Made by a program: the position numbers and the translations under genes. The notes beneath the pieces are model-generated. The model was not told the origin of the DNA. It saw nothing but the letters and a program-made list of their open reading frames with translations, and searched no databases. Below, in pieces: positions 40,701 through 52,700 of a DNA stretch of 64,000 nt. The stretch's first letter is position 1. Each line of letters starts with the position of its first letter. This stretch comes from Macropodus opercularis (taxonomy: Eukaryota; Chordata; Actinopteri; Anabantiformes; Osphronemidae), in NCBI GenBank assembly GCA_030770545.1, contig CM061097.1:19920501-19984500 (forward strand), given 5' to 3'.

Positions 40701-43700
40701 TCAGGTGCTGCGCAACGTCACATTAGTGCAAAGTCACCCTTTGAAACTTCAAGGCACAGTGGTCGCGTCGAGCTCTACTGTGTCTGTCGGCTCCTCGTCT
40801 TAGCCAGGTCACAGCATGCGTTACAGCATAACGACCTGCAGGTGGCGATCAGCTTTCAGCCGCTCTACATTTATTACTACATGAGACTACATTTGATTGT
40901 TTAACAGAGAAACCTGCTCAATACTAAACCGTTGCTTTGACAACTTATCAGTGTTTAATGTTTCTACATTCCCTCATATACTTAAATAATAAAGTCAGTA
41001 AAGCATATGTTGTGTACATAGCAGTTATGTACTGCATCACGTGCTGTACTATACAGTGGCAGCATTTCAAAATTCCATCCGTTTTCACTGCAGTATGTTT
41101 GCGTCGCCACTACGTCGCCGACTAAGTATTTTAATTTCTGCTGTGGGCAAAAAAAAATGTTGGTGCTGGTTTCTGTTCAACCACCAGGCGTCGCAAAGTT
41201 CACAGAGGCCTGTTACTGCCGTGAGTGATTTCTGTAAACATACAAATGTTTTCATTATATAGTATCTGATGAACTGTAACCTACAATTACACAACTGCTG
41301 CGTAACAGGGTGGAGATAGAACAGTCTGTTATCGTTGACTTAAGGAGGGTATGAGGGCGTTTTAACGTCTTAATGTTAGAACGTAGATTCATACAAACAA
41401 TAAAAAAACAAGAGTGGGTGGAATCAATATTTTTGTGTTCAGCCCAACTTTGACTTCACCACACAAGCCAGTTCAATTCCCACTCGTGGATTTTTTCTTC
41501 AAGAAGCTCTGAATTTTGATCAGAAAAATCATTTTAGTGAACCATACTCCTTTATTCGATTGTAATAAGTTTATATTATACCTTCTGATAACTACATAAA
41601 TAAAGGATTCACAGAAATCCTCGGTACAGTACTGTGTGGTTGTAGGACTAGCCATGACCAGCTATGAGTGTCAGCCCATCGCCACCTACAGGTCATTTAG
41701 ACGTAACACACACTGTGCCTCGGCAAAAATGCAGTGGAAACGTGGCAGAAATGACAAACCAGCGCGGTGGAACACAACACTTTTAACGGCTTCCAGACTT
41801 TGTTTTGGCCTGGTTGCTACTGTATTTGATTAGATTCCTTGTAAAATTAATTTTCCTGCGACTGCTCTTGGAAACAACTTGTGACCACAAGCTACTTAAA
41901 CCACGTTGGCTCTGATTTCCTTCACTGTGAGAAATCCATCACGGCAGCTATTGGATGTAGACTGGAGCGTCTAAAGGCAGTTAGGCTAATCACCCTGCAT
42001 GTTAACAGCTTGAGTGCGATACGTTACAGTTTAGAGTTATGGCTGGACACGTTCATTTGTGCCTATCTGTGGTGCATAATGTAGCATAGAGAGATAAGAC
42101 AGATGGTGTGCTCCATTCTACCACTTTCCATCTATCCCCTATCATTTCCATACCACAGTCTGTGAAACGTTTTCAACTCGTGCCTGTGTTTGCCCTTAAA
42201 TGTCTCCAAAATAATGATCTTCGCCGCTTTACTTTCATCTCCTTCTCACTCTGTCCTGGTCTTTATTATTATAACAACGTCAGGACTCACATTTTAGGTT
42301 GAAACAAATGACCTGTTTGTAGGGAAAATGTCAGATAAAGGTATTTACGTGATGTAAATTCAGTGACCTTTACAAACCTCAGTAGCAGGTTTAGTCCCAC
42401 GTTTTATTAACGCAATGCGATTACTGCTAATTTGTAGTTAAACAGTAAAATATACGTTTCCACAGCACTAATTCAAAGCAGCATGTCAGATGGTCTACTT
42501 TCACCTCTGCATCACTTTATTATATCTACTAAAAATGAAACTGAACACTTCCTCCACAACAATCACATTCACAGTGTGAGTCCTGCGTCTTTCTAGGTTG
42601 TCTTATAATCTGAGATATATTAAGAAGAAAGAACGTGTGAAGTCCACTCTTACTTCTGTAACGCTGTCAGACACAAACCTGATTCAGGAGTAGAATTCCC
42701 ATGTTTGTTGTTGTTGGTGTATCTCCACTGCCCATAATAGATATTTTCAGACTGTTTTATACAGGAAGATACTCCAGCACGTGTAGAGTTAACGAATCCC
42801 ACCTCTCTAAGTCTGGCTTTTACAACTAGCCTAGGATTTACACTACATGTCATTAGTCATTCACATGTATTGTGTGTTCCATGTTCCAGGTATGGACGGC
42901 TCCAATGATGTAGCTCTGTACTCAGGTCTTGGAGCTGGCGTCATCGCTGTGGCCATCCTCGTAGTGGCCGTCATGCTTTACAGGAAGAACCACAGCGAGT
43001 ATGGTGTGGATGTCATCGACTCCTCTGCCCTCACTGGCGGTTTCCAGTCTTTCAACTTCAAGACCACCAGACAAGGTAAGAGTATGCACCAGCAACCGCA
43101 AGGCCAAAAGCCAGCATCATCAAAAGACCTCTGCGACAGGCCACCCCAGTGATTGATGGGGTTTGTTTACATCAGGCAGCACAGCTTGCTGCCTCCCTCG
43201 CTGCTTGGAATTTACACCATAATCAGTGAAAGGACCTGTCCTTCTATTTGACATAGTTGCTCATGTGTTATTGTGAAGCAGCGATAATCAATCTCTGATA
43301 GACACTGGCTGGCACTTCATCCCATCCCTGAGGACCACACATTTGACTGTCAGGCAACCAATCTCTTCCATCAGATCACACCCGCCTGAGCCGCAGATAG
43401 ATAAATGTGGGGTATGGAACAGTGAACATCAATTCAGTTTCTGTTGTGCACAGCAGTAGCTTGTGTTGGTCGTGCGACTGCTGCTGTCCTGGCCAGCCTC
43501 GCTACAGGCATTCATATTACTGACACTGACACTTCTGGGTTGGTGCAAGTGATAGCCATCGCAGCGACGGGTGATCCATCCTCGCTGCGAGTAGCCCACG
43601 CTGAGCCCCTGGCTCCCCTAAGGCCTAGGGAGCCAGTCAAGCCCCACCCATCATCACACGATGGGACAGATGGGAGAAAAATGGGGGTCAGGCAGTGGTA

Positions 43701-46700
43701 GAGCTGGGTCTCCATTCAGCGGGTCATCAATCCTGTTTAAACAGGCCACCTTCCTCTGTAGGCTGCCTGCTGTGCCCTCCACCGGCCACAATCACTCCTC
43801 CCCATTTTCTCTTTTATCAGCCAGGCTGAGCCCCCCGTAGAGTTAAGAACGTTGGTTCCAGCAGGTATGTCGGACGTTGTAGAGGCTATATAAGCCTACT
43901 TTTACCATCATTACCCAAACATTACAGGAACTTAAAGACGTCCTGTTTGGAGGGAGGCGCTTAATTGCAAATTAGTAGCGTTTTCATGTCTGATGATCAC
44001 AAAAAAAAACCCAGTAACCCTTAAATACTTAAGGACGTTCTCAGATGAACGTCTCTCTGCTGCTAGAGCGACTGTAATCGTTGAGTCTTTCGACCTGACC
44101 CTGTTTCTCTTTCTGAGTATTTTTTAATCAGATGGCCAATTCCAAACCAATCCCTCAAGGTATTCAACCTGAGGTACATTTCATTAACTTCTCTCATCTC
44201 ACCACTGCCTTTCCATTTTCGCAGCCTCATTCTTAAAGATGCACACTCAAGAGATAATCAGATCATTCTTCACTCGACCGCAAGGGAGAAAACTTTGCAG
44301 TGATCGAATGCCAGCTTCAGAACAGTAACGTCCGCTGGTCTGCGGTTCTGACTGAGCTATATCCGCAGAGTCGCCTTCAGCTTCCCTGTCACTGTTAAGA
44401 CATGAGAAATGCACCTTTTCATTTTTCACACGGCTGGAATTTTATAGATTATTATCTTTGCAGCAATTACCTGAGAATGTCATCACGTCTGATGGGGCTT
44501 TGTAATAATTTATAATGCAGGAGGAACCATGGAGCATGTCGACCCAGCGCATGGAGAACATGCACAATATCAAAAATGTCACAGGTTCAATGTGTAATAA
44601 TATTAAAAGTTGAATTCTGAAATTACATTTTTTTATACTCTGTGATGTTGGGGTTAAAATGATTTGTCAAATTGATTTAGCCATTAATTTTTAAGGCTTT
44701 TCACATTGCACAGTTCAGGTCACATTTCTTTAGATTTTTTTGAATGAACAAACTGAATTGAGATGATTTTAAAGAAACTGCCCAATTTCATTGTCACACA
44801 AATCATGTCATTTAATCACATGGCTCACATGTAACTGTGTAACTGTTCACACATTATAACACAAATAGGAGGCATTGAGTTTAACTTCCACATCCACAGT
44901 TTCTCCTCCTGGTGAACGTACCAGAGCCAGAGCAACCACAGCCTCCAGCCCATTACCTCCAATCTAAACCAAACAGAACAGTTATCACCAAACTCCTAAG
45001 TTTACCCTGGGAGAGTTCAAACAATGAGTTCAACGACCAAAGCCCTTAAGGCTTTTCAGGCCTTCAGCAGCACGTACCACTTCTGGACAGATGCTATCTC
45101 TCAGTCCCCGATGCATCCAGAGCCCCCCTCCTCTCGGCTCTGCTGACCACCGTGCTGTCCAGCTTGCAGCAGCATATAATCAAGCTAGCTGTTAAGGGAA
45201 CTGAGAGAATTACAAAAAACATAACTGGGATGACGTTGTTCCCTCCCCCCTGCTTCATGTCACACACTGATGGCTGCAGATCATCAGCTGTCACCTGGCT
45301 GAGCATGATGGCACAGTCCTCCTGTCTCTGCTGCAGGGCTCTTCACAGCACCGTGGTCCAGTTACACAGGGGCTTGTGCATTGGTGTGGCAGCTCATACA
45401 TGGAACTAAATGTCAAACCAAGCTAGTGTTGGTGACCTTTTCCAACAAGCAGAGGGAACCACCACCACCCATGGAAAGTCAGCTGAGCAAGGCACCATCA
45501 TTGACCACCTGCTGAAATGCTCCCCCAATACAGATTAATGAGAAGAGTCGACAGTGACAACACCTCCTTAGGAAGCTCCTGTTGACCTTTTACTACTCCT
45601 TTACTGAAAGCATCACGTTTCCCAAAACCTGTGGGTTTCTCTCGATCAGCCTCCAGAAAACGAAATGGCTGCAAACCAGCCATGCAGAGTTGCAAACAAG
45701 ATCAAAAATGACCCTTCAGATGTGCCTCCGCTGCCCTGCCTGAAGAACCCAGAGTAGGTGGCCACCTCACCTGCCTCACTCCCAATACCGTCATGAGTAA
45801 TAACAATGCAGACTGCTCCTACTGTCAGCACCGTATTTAATTATCCAGAAGAGAAGAATCCACCATACACAGCATTATTGTGCATTCTGGTCTGTTCCTA
45901 TCGGCTGAATATAAGTGTCAGCACTAAAATTGGAAAAAATAATGAAAACAGTTGGTTGTTGGTTTTGTTCTGTAGATTTATTGTTCATGAGGTGAACTTG
46001 ATTGTCTGCGTCCACCTGAGTGACTCACTCACTCACCTGTGAGCTTGTCCACTTATCTTAGTGTTGTTTTTATACTGTAAGTCTGTTTATTCCTTAATTT
46101 AATGACAAGAATAAAATGACCAACAGGAGGAAAAGTTGAGTTGTTGAAGAACAAGTCCACCACAAAGCTCCCGGTAATTAATGATTTCCCTAAAAATAAA
46201 CCAACATTAGCCTCCTGCCTTGCACCTCTCGCCAGGCAACAGCTGGGCAGCAAGGACTCCGTGACTTCGCTGTTATCTTGGCACAGCTTGCCCGCGAGCA
46301 CGGCGGATCTGAACGTGCCAGATCGATGCCGCGCGGCCCCCACGTTGTTGGCTGCGTCGTCACATCTAAAGGCCGCGGATGAAGACGCCCTCCACCGACT
46401 GTTGGGTCCACGCAGGGAGCTGAAGGACTCCCCTCATTAAGGGAGCAGTCACCTAGCCGCCTCCTGGCACTGCTTCCTGTCCTTCAGGAGGACAACGAGG
46501 TGTCCAGAGGAGCTGACTCCAGCAGATGGATTATGGAGATCAAGCTGTGTGTATGCTTGGTAATTAAATCTAACGCTCTGACCGTGGCGCTGAGCCGTGG
46601 ACCTCCAGCCCAGGTTGTGTTCCCTCGCCTCTTATGCACTGGTCGCCTGCCCAGACATGTTGTTTTAATTGGTGCTGGAGCTTCACTGCTCAGCTGCAGG

Positions 46701-49700
46701 AAACTGCAAAGGAAGGAGCCCAGAGATGTGACTCTTAAACCTGATTTGATGGGATTAGTGTCAACCATGAGTCTGTATTCATGCTGAAGACCAAAGGTGA
46801 TTTTAATCTCAAACCGTCGTCGTGGGTCCAGTATCTCTGATTAAAGTCACGTGTTGTGCTGCAGACAGAAATGATGGTTTCATCCAGCCAAGGGGCCCAT
46901 TTTCCTCTTTTATCTTCTCCTCCTGTCTTGAGCAATTTTTTTCCTAAAAACATTTTCACATTCCTGCTTTTGCTTTGCTTAATCATGAAAGAACAGCCTT
47001 GACCTTATTTAGCTGCTCTCTATCTGAGACAGCAGTGAATTTCATTATCCCACGTGAGCCCTGTTCAGGAAGCAGGTTGGGCTTTGATTAATTAATAAAA
47101 CAACGTCTCAGGACTCGGGCTCTCATGCGAGTGTGTGACTGTGCTGTCTCTCCATCTCTGCAGGCAACCCGCTGCTCCTCAACTCCTCCATGCAGCCTGA
47201 CCTTACGGTGGGACGCACGTTCAGCACCCCCCTCTGCTTACAGGACAGCACAGACAAAGAGTTGTTCGACCCCCTGCCGGACATCAAGGTCAAAGTTCAG
47301 AGCTCCTTCATGGTTTCGCTGGGTGTGGCAGAGCGGGCAGAGTTCCACACCAAGCTGCCCGCTGAGACCTTTCCGCGGGACCTGAGTCGGGACTACTGCA
47401 GCACTGTGGACAGACGCAAGAAAGGCCTGCTCACCCTCAACGGGCCCTTCAGCGTCAGCAAAGAGAAGCTGAGGACCACCGGCGTGTTCGGCCACCCCGG
47501 AGGACGACTGGTGGTGCCCAACACTGGTAAGCCTCACAGGAAGTAGATAAAAGCACAAGCTCGGTCTGTTAGTAGAAGCAGCGCTGCTTTAGTCAAACTT
47601 ACTGAGGCTAATGAGAAACATCTAACACGCTGTATACTTACTTTCCATGATGAGAGCATCCAGTCATTTTACATTAAGTTCATTTGCATAAATTCTTTGC
47701 TGCATGTGCAATCAAGACAATACAGTTTCCCTTTGTTGTGCTTTCTGGTGTTGTCTGTCTGAGCCAGAGCCAAATCTGTGACTTACAAGAGCTGGAACAA
47801 TAAAAAAAACACAGTACACATTTTGTATTTAAATGAAGTCCAGCATGTGGAAAACACTCCCTAACTAGAAATGATCAAATAAGCAAGCGTAAAGTAAGTG
47901 AAATGAAAGTGGCGAGTGGCATTTACGGCTTCCATTCTGAGTTTTAAATGCTGGTCTCAGACAAAGACCAGAGCAGCCAGGACCAGCTCAGCTTTATCAT
48001 TCCACCTGACACGGCAAAGCTCATCGCTCCCGCTTATCTTGAAATGATGTGTGTCCACCTTTCTGCAGAGCGACAGACAGATGAAAACCATCTCTCTGTC
48101 CTCACCTACCCATGGTTAAGGTGTGGTGAGTAAGTACGTCACGTAAAATGTAGAACAACCCCTTACTGAGAAAGATAAAAAAGAAAATGCCTTTTAATGA
48201 ACACGAGAACATGTCCGTGTCATTGGGGAGTCAGTAATACCTTACATGGGCTGAACTTGGTTTACTCAATTCCACAAAAGGAATATTAATTTTCCTGTTC
48301 AGCAGCTCAGTCTGTTTTCTTTGCATCACGTGGACGATGAAACGCCAGGGGTTAAATATGAGCTTGATGGGTGTGAAGGCCTAGATGGACTGTGTGCTTT
48401 TATATCATTGCTTTGAAACCTCATACAAATGTACAAGACTTATTCCAGGATGTTAAGATTCGATGCAGGCCCATCGTTTGCGTTTTCAGACAGTTCGACT
48501 GCAGCGGCCGTGTGGAGCCCTACTGCACGTTACTGATATATATATATTTGAATATATGTGAAATACATTACATGTTTTTATCAAATTGACTTCACATTGT
48601 AGAGAACTTGCCAACTTGCATTAACTCTAATTCATTTATAATTTCGATAAAAGGGGGAAATATCCAGCAGATGAATATTTTTTGTAGACAAAAATTTTGA
48701 AATACCTCATAATGTCATGCTCTCCAGTAGGACAGATTTATCAGCTTCTGACAGCTGTTCTGTCGGATCGCTCAGCTTATCAAGATGTGTTGTTCTCAAG
48801 CAACAGGTTTTAGAACATCAACCGTTTGCCATGAGCTGCTGATACGATCTGTCAGTAATGTTGTAGAGGCAGGTAGCAGCTGCTTATTCCCTCGTCTTCC
48901 TCCCTCTCACACAAACAGGGGTCAGGCTGGCATCAGGTCCCACCATCCCAGAGACCGAAAGACAGCATGAACCTCTGCTGCGGTCCTTGTTTTTACGGTG
49001 ATGGTGCTCGGCTGATGCTGAGAAGTGAAGTGAAACCAGGCTTTCAGGCTGAAGGGTGGAGTGTTAAACAAACTCAGGACGGCCTGTATGCAGGCATCAC
49101 TGTTCATTACGCTGAACAGCTGGCCAGCACCTTGCATAGCAACCTCCTTAATTCTGTACTGGGAACTGAAATAGTCACAAAAGCAAACAGTAACTACTGT
49201 GCACGATCAGTAAATCACACATTGACGCTTTTAATTTGAAACTACCGAAGTACTTAAAACAAATATTACTGTTAATATTTAGTTCAAGCCGTGCTCATGG
49301 ACAGAAGCTTTTTGGTTTAGAATTTAAAAACATTCTAGTTTTGTATTTAAGAGATAAATCCATACGTACATTAGCCAGATGTCGGGTGTCTTCCTCTGTG
49401 GTCATTGTCAGTATTGTCAAAAAATCTTTCTTTGCATTACTGCAGTTTTACTGTCACACATCTTCTCAGTGAAAATGAATCTAATTCCAAACATTTTACC
49501 TGCAGCTGAAAGCCCATCTTTGTTCATCGCCTCCTGTTTTGCGTGACTTTGCTCTTTGATGCGAAGTCATTTCACACAGGAGCAGATGAGCAGTGTCGGG
49601 TAACGCTGAGGTGCGTAGTGTTGCCCTGCGGACACACTGCAAAGAATGAAATATTCAAATTATTTACCTATTGAACAAAGCTGAATAATCGCATTAGCAG

Positions 49701-52700
49701 TTCACAGAGTGAGAGCAGAATAGTTTGTTCTTCTACTTCAAAGCGACGAATTCTGACATAGTTCTTACAACTTACTTCCAACTAGACATCGATTCACCAT
49801 CTACCTGCTCTATTCAATTTTGTTTGGCCTCGGTTAGACTGTTTTAATGGTTGACGAGGCTGGTGCCTGTTGCAGATTATTGCTAGTGTAAAGGCCTGGG
49901 ATGAATGCTACTGTTGTGTCTGAATATAGCGGTTGGCCTGGTGGAACCTTTCTGTGGGGAGTCTGTCTCCAGGACCTCCAGCTGCTCTCTACAGTCCGGT
50001 TAACTGGTGACGCTACGTAGGTTTGAATACGTTTGAAGTTGCCTCACGTTTGCAAATTGCCCATGTCCACAAAAATTTATATTCACATAGTTTTCCTGCT
50101 GTATGACATGTTTACAAGTTTGGTAAGTTTATGTTTGGAATTTTCTAAATTCTGTTTAAAGCCTGATGCAACTAGAGTCAAATCACTGAAGGAATAATGA
50201 AAGAATTTCAAGTTAGAACAGAATCTATATGATCAGACTGATCCGTGAGAAACATCACTGCAACATAAGAGTCAATAAAAAGGTCTATTCTGTTCAAACA
50301 CAGTTGGGCTCTGAGAGTATTTAGGTTGAATAGAAATCTCATACAGGGACATATTATTATATACATACAGTATATTACACATAACATAATGTGACAACAT
50401 TTATCCAGATCTGAGTGAATAAAATGGAACAGAACAAAAAGTTTCTTTAACAAAAGAATTTCAGTTCAGTTCAGGGTTTCAATGATTTTCTTTATCTGCA
50501 ACTCATATCCATGGTAACTAAAAATATTTTGCCAAGGCAACAACTAAAAGTGGAAAAAAAAAACTTTTCCTAACAAATTAAGAGTAGTATTGAAATGTGA
50601 CTTATAGAATGTATTGCGCAAATAAAAATGCTTGAAAGGTTAATTAGCACTAAAATTAAATATAAGAATAGAAAGCAGTCAGACGTGGAAGTAGTACTGT
50701 GTTTGCTGGTTGTACTGTATTTAGTCCTGAAACTAAAAAGTTTCTACAGAACCAGTTCATAAATGAAATATAAACCTGATTTATTAGAATATGAACCAGC
50801 GTCATGGTTACAATTCTAAACTCTACTGCAGATGGAGAATATCTCAGCAGTTTTCGATGTGTTAGCTGATGTCTTACAGAACCCAGCGATGACCTCTGAC
50901 CTTTTCACGTAATTCTCATTGGGATGCGTTGATAAGCCAGTGAAAACGTTCTGCTGAGTTGCACAGTATTCAGTTGTTTTAAAAGTCACTAATCCAGTTC
51001 AGCACAAAATCTCAGCCTATTTCAAACGCTTGCTTTGATTTGGCATCACATCCTTTGACATCCCAGAGTTCACTGGTGTAACGCCTGCGTGTGCGACGTG
51101 CTGTAAGCCCTGATTTTGCCCCATGCCGCCTGGCTGCTGAAGCTGTTGACGCGCTTTGTGTGTGCTTTCCAGGGGTCAGCCTGCTGGTGCCGCATGGAGC
51201 CGTGGCTGAAAATATGTCCTGGGAGATGTACATGATGATCAATCAGGGAGAGGCAAGGTGAGGCCAGAGTTTACCCAAATATCATTTAGCGCATCTGTCT
51301 GTCTGCCAGCGGTCCTCTATCTTATCATCCATCTCCGCGGACGCTGCCTCCTCTGTCCTCACTGTCCTGTTTGTCACTAATTATTTACCTTTCTCTGAAC
51401 ATGTAGCCTCAGCAGGACGTCTGTACTCACTTCTCAACACTTCTTAGAGATTCTGCTGCAGCAGATTGTGAAGCTACAAGTTTAATTCGCTCTAACATTG
51501 GGTGGCTTAATTAGTACAGAATTAGACCCAAGCACACTGATGTTGTCTTAAATTTAATTAGCCTCTTCTTTTTTCTTGCTTACTTAAACTATTTCAAGCT
51601 TTAAGTATAAATGAAAGGACTTATTGTTACAGTCTTTACTGGAATAGGACAGCGGGACGGACTGGTGGAGAGCGTTTGGTCCTTCATAGACTACTTTAAA
51701 CTTTCAGTGTGATTATTTTATTACTGTATTTAAAGACCAAGCCTGTGCACAGGCTGCTTGGGCTTTGATAAAATGCATTTGCTTCACTTGTTTATGTCAC
51801 AAACAGGTTAAATGATAGATTATTCTGAGCAAAGGTTCTACAGCTGTAGACCTAGAATCTAATGTGTGTTATATTCTAAACGTTGGGCTCAGCATGTGAT
51901 TTGAAAGCAGTTTGCATTTAACATGAATCCATGTCTTTCCAACCTTTACAAGGAACATGTAGTATCAGATAAAGTCATGGTTGGAGTTTGAATCTGTGCT
52001 AAGCTACAGGATCTTGTGTAACTACACTTGTTGCAGCCAAACGGAGGACTAACTGTGCCGAAAACTGTAAAATGAAATCAGCAGTTTTTCCTTTTCATCG
52101 TGAAATGTTGTGCTGTACTAATTATCAGGAATGTTTATCACTGTGTCGTTAGTCTGGTGCCTGATTTTCAACTAGAAAAACAACCACAGATTGTGAGACA
52201 CAGCTTAAAATGGGCTCGTTCTAATTTAAAGATCTTTCTTTTGCTTTATTGGAAACATGTTTGCTTGATTAGTGTCTGATCTCACAGTTTTATTAGTTTT
52301 TTTTGTTTGGAGCTTTTCTCTATAATAAATATTACATGTGGCTGCACATTAAACAGACAATATTGCTACATAGTGATTGGAAAGTAGTATCTGACTGACG
52401 TACATTCTTAGATAATGTTTCTTTACCACAGTAGTAGAAAATCGAACAGCTGGCGTGAAGCCGCTAATCAATTCCAACTTTTGAATAAACAAATAATTCT
52501 GTGCATGGGGCAGCAGGGGGAGGCAGACAGTGCAGAGGGCGTCGTTGTGAGCCTCCCTGTAGTCGTCCACTCCTCTGTGCGTGTTTACTGCAGGCTTGTG
52601 TGGCAGATGGTTGCAGCAAGCACTGCAACCTATCTCCACACTCACCATAGGAGTCCTCTAGGTGTCATGATATGGGTGTTCATTTTCAGAAGCTCCTCAC

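Larger units (their letters stand above)
43076..47163 (+). other. unc5d intron 9 (4.1 kb)
   Basis: Contains two adjacent hairpins (43561-43636), a non-LTR retrotransposon fragment (about 45235-45760) and a dense CpG islet (46230-46415) some 750 bp before exon 10. No other gene is recognised. Confidence 0.8.

Noticed and set aside
41465..41490. Possible tRNA B box (agttcaattcc)
   Set aside because: No A box or cloverleaf can be drawn in the preceding 70 bases.
43690..43740. Second tRNA-like SINE core (ggtagagctgg...gggtcatcaatcc)
   Set aside because: Only short A-box and B-box-like words; no extended match to the copy at 5145.
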